Origin: Cymodocea nodosa
Lineage: Eukaryota > Streptophyta > Magnoliopsida > Alismatales > Cymodoceaceae
Direction of reading: 5' to 3'
NCBI GenBank assembly: GCA_036874045.1
Contig: CM072341.1
Span: forward strand, 1,810,501 to 1,874,500
DNA length: 64,000 nt
The position numbers and the translations under genes were made by a program. The notes below the pieces were generated by a model. The model was not told the origin of the DNA. It ran no database searches and saw only the letters and a program-made list of their open reading frames with translations. Every line of letters begins with the position of its first letter. Position 1 is the first letter of the stretch. Positions 45,398-57,464 of the stretch are shown here, one piece after another.

Positions 45398-47151
45398 TGT
45401 TAGAATGAAAAAGTGCATATTATTAACGGTTAAATGATGGTTAATTGCATAATATTTAGCTTATCATATGAGAATTAAGCCATTATGTTATAATTGCACT
45501 ATTATATGCTTTAATTGAAGAATCTACTTAATTTTGGGGAATTAATGTTAATTTAGTACATTTATGAACTGTCGGTAAGTTGTAGGCTGTGAAATTCTTA
45601 AGTATCCAAAAATGCATCTAAGCATCGGATAGTTAGACCTGTAACTCTTCGAAATCTCTTTTTATGATTAAACTGCTGTTGACACATGTCGAGATCTAAT
45701 AGATTTACTTAAGTTATAACTCGTTAAGTTAGCATCACTGTACGCGTTGAGTTACATGAATATACACTAAGGTAACGCATTAAGTTAGCGGCTTATTTCT
45801 TTATTGCATGTATTTTATAGTTATTTTCCAAAATGCCACTGTAGTAGTTGTAGGAACAGATAGTTGGAAGGAAAAACCACGTTTGCATGTATCATGCAGG
45901 GAGAAAGAAATCATCGCCGTTGATCTGAAGGAAGGAAATCCAACCGACCATTCAAGCAGAAGCAGTTACTACTAAAGAAATATAAAAGAAAAGAAGAAAA
46001 AAAGAAGTGTGTGTGATCGATGGATGGCTAGTGTATACAGAGGAGGAGCACCGAGCTTTCTGCAGACAGTATCGGTGATTCTCCGAAGTATCACACCAAC
46101 CATCGTTATCACCACCATAATCACCAATCATCGGAGGTCTGTGAGGATACTTGCCTGATGTCGGGTCGATTCCGAGCCAAACACAGTGCCTGACAACCAC
46201 TGTGAGGAGTGATCGCGTCGCGAGAAGGGAAGACATTTTCACCAAGCGCCGACTCATATTTCAAGAGATCGTAAAGCTTTTAGCCTTGGCTTCAGGTTGA
46301 TGCCTGTATGCTGAAGAGGAGATCATCTTCTAATTCTGGACTCGCGATTCTATAGGGAGAGGAGACAGAATTGTAAGTGGTTTAATTTTCAGTGGTGTAA
46401 TCGCGTTGCAAGTAGTGTCGGAAGTATTTACTGTCAAGTGAGATTACTTTACATTTCACCTTTTGCCCATTTCCATGTTCACATCAAAACAAAAATACCA
46501 AAAACAATTTATCTTTGTTTGTATGTTGTATTTGAGTGTTGTATTGTTTGTGTTGTATCGTGATTAATGTTATCTGTATTAATTTTATGATTATTTTATG
46601 TTAGTTTTAATTTTACAGTTTACTGAAATTGGTTCGTACAAAAAACTTAAAGATTTTAATGGTTACTGTTTGAATCATCTGAATGTTAGTATTGCTTAAT
46701 GATAAATCCAATATTAACTAGCATTAAAAAGCTTAATTGATGTTATTTACAATCTGTGGAATTGCCTAATGGTTGGCCGAATTCCTCTATAAATAGCAGT
46801 ATTATAAAGAAGAGACAGGGTCGTGGAGTTAACTTAAGTCCACGAGGATAGTCCGTTGAGTTAACTGTAACTCAACGGAGTGCTTATTGAATATAAATTT
46901 GAATTGTTCACAATCAAACATTTCTTAAATTCGTCAGTAATTCCTTGTGGGATTGACCTGTACTTGCACACTGATACAATAGACACTGTGCACTTGCAGT
47001 TAAAGTACAAATTAGAATTAATATCTAAATTGTATTAAAGGTTGTTTGTTTACTTCTAAAAGAAAGAATAGGCATAAAGATAAATTAACTAAGTAAAAAC
47101 AAAAGTAACAAATCCAAGTTTTTCTAGTGTAGTGTTGGGAAAACCCAAACA
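45398..47151 (+). repeat. LTR between B and C (assigned as C 5' LTR)
   Basis: 1754 bp from TGTTAGAATG to CCCAAACA. It is of the A type (has the AACTCGTTAAGTTAG module) with a deletion of about 180 bp near 45605 between two 'tatccaaa' copies. To the left it abuts the protease frame of B; to the right it abuts the charged ORF of C without primer site or leader. It could be the 5' LTR of C after a deletion, a 3' LTR of a shortened B, or a recombinant of both. Its two flanks (TAGCT, GGAAC) do not form a target duplication. Confidence 0.7.
45952..46257 (-). CDS. Antisense LTR ORF, copy in the 45398 LTR
   Basis: 101 codons, open from end to end. It differs from the 33625 copy at only a few residues, such as 'SLLATRS' for 'SLPATRS'. 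Retention of full length in two LTRs of different age is the main reason to list it. Confidence 0.38.
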   Translation of the reverse strand: MSRRLVKMSSLLATRSLLTVVVRHCVWLGIDPTSGKYPHRPPMIGDYGGDNDGWCDTSENHRYCLQKARCSSSVYTSHPSITHTSFFLLFFYISLVVTASA

Positions 47152-48520
47152 GGAACCAATTGCTGAAAGACCTGTTCCTGAGGAGCAGCAGCCTGGACCT
47201 TTAGTTCCATCATTTAAACCGTTGGCACGAGTAGAAATGATGGAGCCTTCGACTGAAGAAGAAATAAGAGAATTTGCAGAATTGGTTCAAGTAGGGAAGA
47301 ACCAAGGAGAATCAGAAGATTTGGTAGTGGCTAAAGCACACGTGGTGTTTGATGCACTGTATAAAAAGAGGGCTGCAGAAAAGTTGAAAGCCCAATATAA
47401 AATTAAAGTGGAAGAAGAAGAAAGAGTGGAAAATGAAGAATCTGAAAGAAGCCATTTGGACAAAAATAATTTCACAGATTTCACTGAAGAGTAAGAAACT
47501 CTTTAGCAAATTATGGAAAGAATTCAAGACAGAGTGGAGAGTTCTGTCGGCTCACCACCATAGATAGAAGCAAAAGCAAAAATTCAGGAATCTGAAGAGA
47601 ATGTTCAAATGCAGCCTATGCTAGAGGAAGATCAAGTACAAACCCCTCTAGAGCAACAAAGTCACCTTCCTAACCCGACTGAAACAACAATTTTGAATGA
47701 AGTACACTTTAGTAGTCAGTAAGCTTATACTAAATATCAAGAAATAAAGGGTTACGATATTATTTATAGTAGACCAGTAAATTGTGATGGAATGTAAGAA
47801 ATCAAAGATCTATTTGAATTCCAAGGTCTACTGCAATTTATATCTCAAGAAAGAGGGCATGCAGTATATGAGAATTTAGTGCTTTGTTTCTATGCAAATC
47901 TGAGAGAAAGAGAAGGAGGATTAATTTCAAACGTGGAGGAAGCTGATGTATAGATAACACCAGAGCTTCTCCACAACATATTTGGTTAAAAGAATGAAGG
48001 AACAAAAATTTTGGAAGATACAACTACAGTTGAATGGATTGAACACCAAATTAAGGATTGTTTAGCTATCAATCCTAGTGTGCCATTATTAAACAGATTG
48101 AAGCATTTGAATGGTAAAGCACACATGGTAGCTAACATTCTGATTAAGAATGTCTATCAACGATAGGGCCATGACATAGAATTAAGTCAATTTGTCAAAT
48201 GGGCCACATATGCAGTTGTAAATAAGATCCAAATAAATTGGTCTGCAATTTTTATCTCCAAGTTGAAAACAGTGAAGAAGAAATTATTTTATGGAGATTT
48301 GATTCCACTGCTGATGGTGGACTGTATCGATTTCATTAAATGGACATCAAAAAGGATCAGATCTAGAACCATTTCAGTGAAAGAATACAGGAATTTTGTA
48401 GCTACAGAATTAGCTGTACCTTCTAGAGGAATTTCGAGAGCAGTAGAAATGATAAATCAATTAGAGCAGCAATTAGAAAAACTCTAGAAGGAAGTAGATG
48501 AACTTAGGCATAGAGATTAA
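47152..48520 (+). pseudogene. Charged N-terminal ORF of element C (plant-transposon-protein-like)
   Basis: One frame of about 455 codons without its start, interrupted by roughly eight stops. The first 240 residues are Glu/Lys/Gln-rich and low-complexity ('KIKVEEEERVENEE'). The second half has a more ordered look: 'FEFQGLLQFISQERGHAVYE', 'CFYANLRE.EG', 'SVPLLNRLKHLNGKAHMVAN' and 'KKLFYGDLIPLLMV', ending in a coiled-coil-like 'MINQLEQQLEKL'. This resembles the 'putative plant transposon protein' ORF found with Athila-type retroelements. I place it there from memory of the pattern, with moderate certainty. Element E holds a second copy; element A keeps only the end. Confidence 0.55.
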
Positions 48521-49186
48521 ATTGTATTGTTCGTCTACTTGAGTAAAATTGTATGATGTACTTGTAATGTAATTGATTCATATTAATGAATATAATTTTT
48601 TAGATGCAATTTTCATACGTGTTTGGATGTGAAATGAGTGGAATTTATTGAATATTATGTAATTTGTGGAACTTTATGAATGAATATGTAACAGATTTAC
48701 AATTTGTTGAATGACAGGATAACTGCTTAAAAATTTCTGCATGTTATAAGGTAAAATGTAAATTCTACATAACATAAAATGACCTGCAAGTTAAATCTTT
48801 ATATAATGTTCAGATTTAAATGTATTTCAATCAAAATGAGGCATTAATGACATAGATTTAACTTTATTACAGTTAGTAGAATGACAGAGAAAATAAAAAA
48901 AAGAATAGAAACACTTACGTGAGTGAAGCTTAGAAGTTGCTAAATGTTAACTCAACGAAGTAAGTCCGTTGAGTTAACCATAACTCCACGAGGTCAGTAA
49001 TATAATATAAGGTCACTCTGTTGAGTTATCTGTAACTCAACGAAGTTAGTTCATGGAGTTAGCAACAGTAACCGACTGTGTTCCGTTGAGTAATCTGTAA
49101 CTCAACGAGGTTAGTTCGTGGATTAAGCAGAATGATTATTCTTTTAACCACGAACGAAACTTCGTCGGTTTAGCGGTTACCTAAAT

Positions 49187-49408
49187 TTGAAATTAGTAGT
49201 GGTACACATACCCATAAAAATAGGAACCACGATGCACGTTGCAAGACACGTTTTTGCAACGAGACTTATTCACTTTATGGATGCACAGTATATATATAAA
49301 ATAGAATGTTATTTACGAGTTACCAGCACTTTTAAAAGAAAGGAGAAAGCATTGGAGGAACTGGAAGGAGAAGTAGCTGATTCAACTTCATCTGATAACA
49401 AATATTGA
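49187..49408 (+). CDS. Small leader ORF, element C copy
   Basis: 73 codons, open. It is the counterpart of 28187-28399, and ends 'ADSTSSDNKY' before the predicted donor near 49431. Confidence 0.3.
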   Translation: MKLVVVHIPIKIGTTMHVARHVFATRLIHFMDAQYIYKIECYLRVTSTFKRKEKALEELEGEVADSTSSDNKY

Positions 49409-49615
49409 TAGAATGGAAAGCTTCAGACTCATATGTAATTAATCTTTTGCTATTTATTTATGAGCACATGGACTCGTTCTCTAAGCACTCAACGATTAGT
49501 AAGAACACCTACCTAGGAATTTTCATTACAGAGGAGTACTGAAAAATTTTATGAACTGAACTTTAACGAAATTCTTTGGGGTGTAGCTAACCTTTCTTTA
49601 AAAGAGAACATAGAG

Positions 49616-50803
49616 ATGGCTGCTCTAGTAGAAAAACCATTACGAGAAATTCTGTATCCTGAATTAATTGATGAACCTTCATGTATTCGATTGCCAAACT
49701 TTGAGGGAGATAGGTTTGAACAGAAATCTAATTACATTAGTCAATTGCCACATTTTCATGGATTAGAAAGAGAGGATGCCTATTATTTTCTTAGAGAATT
49801 TAACGAAGTTTGTCAAATGATGAAAATGCCGAACATGAGTATAGATGCTATTAAACTTAGATATATCTCTTTTTCTTTAAAAGATACAGTTAAGAGATGG
49901 TTATATACTCTATCGCCTGATTCAATTTCTGCATGGATTGAATTTTGCTCTGTTTTTTTGGAAAAATATTATCCAACACATCAAACTATTAAAAAGAAGA
50001 AAGAAATATTAATGTGTAGCCAAGAACAAGGTGAATCATTTTGGAAATATTTTGAAAGATTTAAAGATTTACTGACTCAATGTCTACATCATGCAATGAG
50101 TAAAGCACAATTAATAGGTATAATTTATGAAGGCATAGATGTTTCAATGAAATCTTTATTAGAATCTACTTGTCAAAATGGATTTTTAAAATTATGTAAT
50201 GAAGAAGCATGGGCATATTTAGAAAATTTTGCAAAAAGAACTACATAGTGGGAAAATTCGGTTGAAGCTCTTGCAGATAAAAGAATATTGCCAAGAGGAA
50301 TGCATGAAATAGATTCCAATACTATGCTTGAGGTGAAATTAAATGAATTAACAAAGAAAATAGAAGAGTTATCATTAAATCAAAAGCTAGCAGAAAAGAA
50401 TACAAACATAAATGACTTAGATATTATTTATGCTAGAAACCAGAGAGATAACTTGGGAAATTCTTATTATCCTAATTGGAGAAATCACCTGAATTTATCT
50501 TGGAGAAACAACAATTTCCAGGGAGGAGAAAATATAAATGAGAAGAACATAAGTTATGAAGTATTAATTGAATAAGGAGCTAGAATAGAGAAATTAGAAA
50601 AGATAATCCAACAAGTAAACAATCGTCTAGAATTTATATTTGGAAATGGTGCAATTCAAAATCAGAATAGAAATATATCACTTAGACAGAAGGAACCAAT
50701 GGAAGTTAGACCTATTGGAGGATTGCCAATACAAGCTATACCTAATCCTGTCAATAGAACGGTTAATGAAATTGATACCTCTTCTAGGAGGGCAGTTAAA
50801 TGA
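49616..50803 (+). pseudogene. Capsid gag of element C (two stops)
   Basis: The same 395-codon frame as in element A, starting 'MAALVEKPLREILYPE'. In-frame TAG at about 50246 and TAA at about 50573, at positions different from the stops in A, so the common ancestor had an intact gag. Like A it lacks the CCHC knuckle. The upstream intron sites (GTATGT not fully kept, TTCATTACAG/AGG at about 49532) are largely preserved. Confidence 0.85.
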
Positions 50804-50992
50804 AACAGCATATCTGAAGCAACTATCTGTATGTATATATATTTTTATTTTTAGTTAATAGTATCGTAGAGTTAATTTTTAACTAAACGAACTTAGTCCG
50901 TTGAGTTATGCCTTAACTCTACGAGGGTGTGTAGTAGTTATGTTAATTTTTTTCTCTGCTAAATTTTTGTTTGTGTTTTACAGAATCGACAA

Positions 50993-52132
50993 ATGGAATT
51001 GATGCAATTACCATTGGATGCACTAAGAGAAGTACTAAGTAACTTGTCAGCTAAAGATCTGTGCAGGCTGTGTTGTGTATCAAAGGAAATTAAAGACTGT
51101 ATTGAAGAAAAATATTTTCAGGGACTACAAGCTACAAAAATGACTAAGATTAGAGATGGATTCATATGGAGGTCATTTAATCGTAGTTCAAATACCCATG
51201 AATATCTGGCTATGGAAGAAACTACTGGAATTCCACCCAATGCATTAGAAGGAATAAATTATATTATGGGGATAGATGAAGGATTAATCATATACAAGAT
51301 GAGACCAAGGTATGCAAGTTTAATATTACTTGATATTTTGATACGAAATCCTATAGCAGGAGAAGAATGGAATATAGGAAGACCTAATATATTTGAAGCA
51401 CCAACTGAAAATTGTGGGTCAGCTTTAATATTTTCTGATAAAAATTCTGCAATTCCTGAAAAATTATATTATTAGAGACGTACAGGAAATTGGGGTGAAG
51501 ATTTACGCTTAAGTGTGTATAATTCTCTAAACAGATCTTGGAATGAAAACATTATAATATATCTAGGACAGAAATCATTAATTAACCAAACACATGTCAT
51601 ATTTGATGGATATATCTATTTAGTCACGGAGATATCATTAGCATATGGATCTGATTTATACATAGTGAGCATAGACAGTTATGATGATTATATAGAAATT
51701 TTACCTGTACCGAGTGAAATAGCTAAACCACCATCTACAGAATTTAATGAAATTCAAATAGGAATGTGGTATAATGAAGAAGATGATCCTACTTTATGTA
51801 TGATAAGATGGTGGGATGAACTAATGAAATTTCAAATATGGATTATGGAAGACATCAATGAATGGAAGTGGGAAGAGGAGTATATTGAAATAGATGTAGA
51901 AATGGAAACTGTTACATTACCTTGGAACCAAAAAGGATCCCTTTCTGCATTACATATCATTAATGGTAATACACTCGTATTTGGAATTTATAATATATTA
52001 CATGTTTACAAATTAAAAAGGAACAAGAACTGCATTAAAACTGAATTAATAGCAAGAAGAACTATGCCTAAAAAGTTTGCTTGGACTGATACATTTATTC
52101 CATTTGTTTTGACTTTTCAATCATGTTCTTAA
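50993..52132 (+). pseudogene. F-box gene of element C (one stop)
   Basis: Collinear with the F-box ORF of element A over all 379 codons without a length change. It has a single nonsense codon at about 51473 (Trp to stop in 'LYYWRPTGNW'). About 33 residues differ from A, scattered through the protein and including the middle of the substrate region (A 'MYASSSLPNI' versus C 'RYASLILLDI'). The F-box segment keeps 'LPLDALREVLSNL' and 'DLCRLCCVSKEI'. The preceding acceptor TTTTACAG/AATCG (50983) is intact. Confidence 0.82.
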
Positions 52133-53872
52133 GCTGTGATTTTGTGTGTTTAATGTTGTGTATTTTGCATGTATTTTTAGAAAAAAGAAGAAGGAATTTT
52201 GAAGTTTTCATGTTCATTTTATAAAAAAAAAAAAACAAAATATCAATCCAGTTTGTTGGTATCTGTTTTGGGAAACCAACTGGCTTGTTTGTGAGCCACC
52301 AAAGGCATAGGAGCTTGGGTTCCACACAAGACACCGATTTATTAATATCTGTTAAATGTTATTTTGTTTTATATTCTGTGTATATCTAGGAATGAAAAGT
52401 TTTTCAGAATCAAAAATCGAAATATGCAGAAGGAGATACAAATGGAATAAGGTATGTAACCAATTACTTATCCTAAATTTTAAATCAAACAAAACTTTAT
52501 TCATGCCTGCTACAATTACTGTATTTATTGTCAATTCTTTTACATTGAGGACAATGCAAAATGTAGGTATGGGGGGAGGTAATTAAAGTAACAGCCATGT
52601 AAGTTTGTTAATTAAAGGAATTAAAATGGTACTGCAAATTTTTGAGGAAATTGAAAATTTTTATGAACTTGCTGTAACTATCCGATAATTGAGACTGTAA
52701 AATTTTTATAAACTGCTTGAATGTTATATTTAGAAGACTATAGAAGATGCTATAGAATTTATTATTTATGCAAATCTAGATTTAGTATCTTATGATTTTT
52801 CTGACTTTCATGAGTTTAACTGTTTCACGATTTTAAAATGAAATCAGAATACTTAATGTTTAATCAGAAAATTATCTGAAGTCCTGAAGGAGCTGAGATG
52901 TGAATTCTAGATTAAATGAAACACATATGATGAAAAATACATTTACTTTGACTGATTGAACTTGTAGAATGATTTATGTGTAGATCTTATTAAACTACAG
53001 ATAAAGTATGAGCTCATTGTTATGGATTCATATTTTTAGTAAATGATAGAAACATGACTATATGAGATTGGTGTTTTACTTCATCTGTATTAATGAAATA
53101 CATACATATATAATATGTGATTAATGTTTTGTTTTGTGTGTGCATTTTATTTTTTAAAAAAAAAGAGGGAAATTTTTTAGAGTTTATTGACTTGTTTGAT
53201 CACGAGCCTTTTGTACTTAAGTAGATAGGTATGTAAGGATTGTTGACCTAAAAAAGGACTCTTGAAATCTGGCAACCTAAGATCATGATCAGATCTGGGA
53301 TTGTTGACTGAAAGCTCGTTACATGGGTACATTAGAAAGCTCCTGTATGAATCAAGCTTGTCAAATTAACTTTTAAAGTACAAAAAAAAAAGAAAAAAAG
53401 AAAAGAAAAAAATATATACTGTTCTGAAAGGTACAAGTATTTTGTGAAATATAGATATCTTATGAATCGAGTATATTTTCTGTTATCTAGAATTGCTGAA
53501 ATATGAATCTGGAATTGACTTTTGAAGTTGTTTAATGGAAATACAATTCTTTATTCTACTTGTCTTAATCAGATTGAATTGGATTTTACTTTGATTCGTA
53601 TGTTGTTGAAATTTCTTCTAGAAATCTTATTGGAAAATTCAAAATGACAGATGATGAAAAGAAGAACAAACGATAATATAATTAACACCTATATGAAGAT
53701 GATATACTTTGTATGTAATTTACATATATTTTAAATATCTTTGCAGGTTGATTACTGAAACATACAAAATATATTTTATGCTAAACAGAAGAAAAAACAA
53801 AAGGGGAAGAATTAATTCTAGCACTTTTAAAAATCAATTAATTAGATCTTAGTTTGCTAAGGGACTAGCAAA
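52133..53872 (+). other. Noncoding 3' region of element C
   Basis: Collinear with 31133-32895 of element A, with the same A-rich stretches shortened or lengthened. No reading frame of note. Confidence 0.6.
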
Positions 53873-53890
53873 ATTTAGGTATGTGGGAAG
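53873..53890 (+). promoter_or_regulatory. Element C polypurine tract
   Basis: 'TTTAGGTATGTGGGAAG' before TGTTTAG at 53891. It differs from the element A tract by one G-to-T change that breaks the G run. Confidence 0.65.
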
Positions 53891-54382
53891 TGTTTAGAAT
53901 GAAAAAGTGCATATTATTAACGGTTAAATGATGGTTAATTGCATAATATTTAGCTTATCATATGAGAATTAAGCCATTATGTTATAATTGCACTGTTATA
54001 TGCTTTAATTGAAGAAGCTGCTTAATTTTGGGGAATTAATGTTAATTTAGTACATTTATGAACTGTCGGTAAGTTGCAGGCTGTGAAATTCTTAAGTATC
54101 CAAATTTTCTAATATTTTGGATAGTTATGTTTAACATACCGAACAAATTCGGACAGTTATGTTTAACAGACCAAATATGTATCAGATAGTTATGTTTAAA
54201 TTGCCGACAGTTCAAAAATGTACTAAATTAACATTAATTCCCCGAAATTAAGCAGATTCTTTAATTAAAGCATATAACAATGCAATTATAACATAATGGC
54301 TTAATTCTCATATGATAAGCTAAATATTATGCAATTAACCATCATTTAACCGTTAATATTATGCACTTTTTCATTCTAAACA
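53891..54382. repeat. Head-to-head inverted LTR ends joining C and D
   Basis: 53891-54069 (plus, start of the C 3' LTR) and 54204-54382 (start of the D 3' LTR, minus) are inverted copies of about 179 bp that differ at only a few positions. A 134-bp spacer of LTR sequence lies between them. Both LTRs are truncated and meet at about 54205 within 'ccgacagtt', which both arms share, so the join looks like a microhomology-mediated inversion breakpoint. A transcript across it would fold into a long hairpin. Confidence 0.8.
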
Positions 54383-55060
54383 CTAAGCTTGTCTTATAAG
54401 TAATTCTATAAGCCCAAAGTGCATCTATCAATCTATTAGCCCAATCTGTTCTAGTAGGATTTACTACTTTTTCTAAGATTAACTTAATTTGTTTGTTTGC
54501 ACTTTCTACTTGTCCACTTGTTTGCGGATGATATGATGTTGCAATTTTGTGGTTTACTCCATATTTCTTCATTAAGGCTTCAAAACTTCTATTACAGAAA
54601 TGAGTTCCTCTATCACTGATAATAGCTTTAGGTATTTCAAATCTGGCAAATATATTGGTTCTTATAAATTGTATTACCACTTTGTTGTCATTAGTTTTTG
54701 TAGGAATAACTTCTATCCATTTAGATACATAATCCACCCCCAACAATATGTAATTAAATTGATTAGACATAGGAAATGAACCTATAAAATCTATTCCCCA
54801 CACATCAAAGATTTCAACCTCAACAATAGGATTAAGAGGCATCATATTCCTCTTTGATATTCTTCCTATTTGTTGACATCTTAAACAACTTAAGCAATAT
54901 TTATGAGCATCTTTGAATAGTGTTGGCCAATAAAATCCACATTGCAGAATTTTTGCAGTAGTTTTCCCTGAGCTAAAATGCCCTCCACAAGCTTGGTCAA
55001 AATAGAAAGACAATATGCTCGGATATTCAATTTCTAGAACACACCTCCTTAAAACCAGAT
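54383..55060 (-). pseudogene. Integrase, element D, C-terminally truncated
   Basis: This would insert the DNA copy into chromosomes. The N-terminal zinc region 'GGHFSSGKTTAKILQCGFYW' ends with 'CLSCLRCQQ'. The core keeps all three catalytic acidic residues: Asp in 'VWGIDFIGSFP', Asp in 'AIISDRGTHF' and Glu in 'GQVESANKQIK'. It continues to 'DALWAYRITYKTSL' and then enters the 3' LTR at 54382, so the C-terminal DNA-binding region is missing. Its own open frame runs 55013-54342. Confidence 0.87.
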
Positions 55061-55071
55061 CAAGACATTTC

Positions 55072-55619
55072 TTAAATAAGTATGGGTCTTCCCAATAAAT
55101 ATTTTACTATTGAGAAAATTTTTTTTTTATCCTGTCTATTCCAATCTTTAGGTGTTAAACTAGTAACTAAGTAATTAACTATGTCTGCATACCAAGGTAT
55201 TGTGTTGATGGTCATTAATTGTTCATTAGAAAAATTATCCTTAATTTCAATATTTGATTTTTCTATTTGTAATCTTGATAAATGATTTGCTACTACATTC
55301 TCACAACCTTTTTTATCTTTAATTTCTAGATCAAATTCTTGTAATAATAATATCCATCGGATCAATCTAGGCTTAGTCTCTTTTTTTGCTATTAGGTGTT
55401 TTAAAATTGAATGATCCGTGTATACTATTACCTTAGCTACAATCAGATATGATCTAAACTTTTCCAAGGTAAACACAATAGCTAATAGTTCTTTCTAAGT
55501 AGTTGTGTAATTAACTTGAGCATCATTTAAGGTTTTGCTTGCATAATGAATCACTCTAGGAGATTTTTCTATCTTCTGTCCCAACACTACTCCTACAGCA
55601 AAATCAGATGCATCACACA
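55072..55619 (-). pseudogene. RNase H, element D
   Basis: Begins with a CDASDFAVGVVLGQ-type block at about 55615 and 'IHYASKTLNDAQVNY'. One stop (about 55497) interrupts '[16 protein letters not shown]'. Then come '[11 protein letters not shown]', '[15 protein letters not shown]' and '[10 protein letters not shown]', the end of the gypsy RNase H. Confidence 0.85.
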
Positions 55620-56399
55620 TTAATTCAAATAAATTTTTAATAGATTAGTTAAAGGTTTAGCTATTTTGCTAAAGACTTTAATAAATCTTCTATAAAAACC
55701 AACATGTCCTAGAAATGATCTAATATCTTTTACTGATTTAGGTTCTAGTAGATTAGAAATTACTTCTATTTTAGCTTTATCTACTTCCAACCCTTTCTTA
55801 GAAACAACATGCCCTAAGACTATTCCTTGTTTAACCATGAAGTGACATTTTTCCCAATTTAAAACCAGATTTTTTTCCACACAGCGTTTTAATATTTGGT
55901 CTAAATTTTTTAAACAAACTTCATATGAATTGTCATATACAGTAAAATCATCCATAAATATTTCTAAGAAATCTTCAATCATTCCAGTAAATATGCCCTG
56001 CATACACCTTTGAAAGGTAGTTGATGCATTGCATAATCCAAATGACATTCTCTTAAAAGCATAAGTTCCATTAGGACATATGAAAGTTTTTTTCTCTTGA
56101 TCCTCCAATGCTACTGGAATTTGATTATAACCTGAATACCCGTCTAGGAAACAAAAATATTCTTGCCCTGCTAATCTTTCCAACATTTGATCTATAAAAG
56201 GGAAGGGAAAATGATCTTTCCTAGTCGTAGCATTCAGCTTTCTATAGTCTATACATACTCTCCAGCCTGATTGAATTATAGTAGGTATCAAGTCTTGACT
56301 TTCATTCCTAATAACTGTTAATCCTGATTTCTTAGGAACTACATGTATTGGGCTAACTCACGAGCTATCAAAAATAGGATAAATTATGTTATTATCTAA
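55620..56399 (-). pseudogene. Reverse transcriptase, element D
   Basis: This would copy element RNA into DNA. Gypsy RT blocks in order: 'WRVCIDYRKLNATTRKDHFP', 'FIDQMLERLAG', 'YFCFLDGYSGYNQIPV', 'TFICPNGTYAFKRMSFGLCN', the catalytic 'FLEIFMDDFTVY' (FMDD, both aspartates present), 'HFMVKQGIVLGH' and 'IRSFLGHVGFYRRFI'. Stops lie before 56291. The connection segment between RT and RNase H is deleted: 'KPLTNLL' runs almost directly into the first RNase H block. Confidence 0.88.
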
Positions 56400-57464
56400 C
56401 TATTTCACTATTTCCTTCTTGACTACTTCTTTAAGGTTTGGATTTAATCTCATCTCAGGAATTCTAACAAGTTTAGCATTCTCTTCTAAATATATGTAGT
56501 GACAGCATAAAGTTGAACTTAACCCTTTTATATCAGTCATAGTCAATCCTATTGCTTCTTTATAACTTTTTACTATATCTTTTAATTTAGCTATTTGGTC
56601 CTCTTTTAAATCTGAAGCAATAATGATTGGACAGGTTTGTTTCTCTTCCAGAAATATATAGGTTAATTCAGGAGGTAAATGTTTTAATTCTAAATGTTGC
56701 CCATCAGAAGCTAGAGCTCCTAATTGAACATCATCATTTTCTAAATTAATTTCTTCCAGATCTCCTTCTATATTTATGCTTTCACTTTCTTCTAAAGTTT
56801 CAGAATTGATTTGCCTATTTAATACTTCTTGAATCACATCCTCTAACATATCTCCTTCATCCTCTAAAAGGTCTATGGTATGTAAGGACATTTCTAACTC
56901 CTCAAACCTTTCTGATTTGAAAATATTTAATTAAGTATCCTCATGACCATATGCAAACTTCATTACTCTAGTTTTACAATTTATAACAGCCTCTGATGTT
57001 GCTATAAATGGCCTTCCCAAAATTAAAGATGTATCACTATTTTTATGCTTAATTTGTTGGGAATCCAAAATTATGATATCAATAGGATATATAAAGTTTT
57101 TGATTTTAATTAAGACATCCTCTATTTTTCCTCTAGGGTATCTTATACTTCTATCAGCTAATTGAATAACCGTACTAGTAGGAGTTAAGCCTTCTAATCC
57201 TAAGGATGCAAATATATCACTTGGCATAACATTTATACCTGCATTTAAGTCTATTAAGGTTCTTTCTAGAATGGTATTTCCTATGGTGCATGATATAACA
57301 GGTATTCCAGGATTAGATATCTTTTTAGGAATTTGTGGAAGAAATAGGGAACTACTTTGCTCAACTAAAAAGACATTTCTAAGAACCTTTCGCTCTCTTT
57401 TTTTAGTACACCAATTCTTTAGACATCTAGCACAAGGTGGCATTTTTTGCAATAGATCTAACAA
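56400..57464 (-). pseudogene. Protease and spacer, element D
   Basis: Retropepsin domain with 'TLIDLNAGINVMPSDIF' (catalytic Asp kept, Gly to Asn after it) and 'SLILGRPFIATSEA'. This is followed by a break near 56930 and an acidic spacer ('DEGDMLEDVIQEVLNRQ'). The spacer leads into the segment before RT ('LPPELTYIFLEE', 'CPIIIASDLKEDQIAKL', 'IPEMRLNPNLKEVVKKEI'), the lead-in to the polymerase of Athila/Tat elements. Confidence 0.8.

Larger units (their letters stand above)
45398..54205 (+). mobile_element. Element C: type 2 retroelement with gag and F-box gene
   Basis: In order: LTR (45398-47151), charged N-terminal ORF (47152-48520), hairpin-rich leader and small ORF, gag (49616-50803), intron, F-box pseudogene (50993-52132), noncoding tail, polypurine tract, and a 3' LTR cut after about 315 bp at 54205. 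From 48475 to 53890 it is collinear with element A. The 3' LTR start carries 'ACATACCGAACAAATTCGG', as in element B, which the LTRs of A lack. Confidence 0.75.

Noticed and set aside
45398-47151. Simple solo LTR inserted between B and C
   Set aside because: The flanking 5-mers do not match, and the sequences left and right belong to different element types, so it is not a clean solo insertion.
47287-47527. Minus-strand Ser/Phe-rich ORFs in element C
   Set aside because: Antisense of the Glu/Lys-rich charged ORF; the plus-strand frame is the one shared with element E.
54342-54400. C-terminal residues 'RMKKCIILTVK' of the integrase frame
   Set aside because: These codons are LTR sequence read through after the integrase truncation, not part of the protein.
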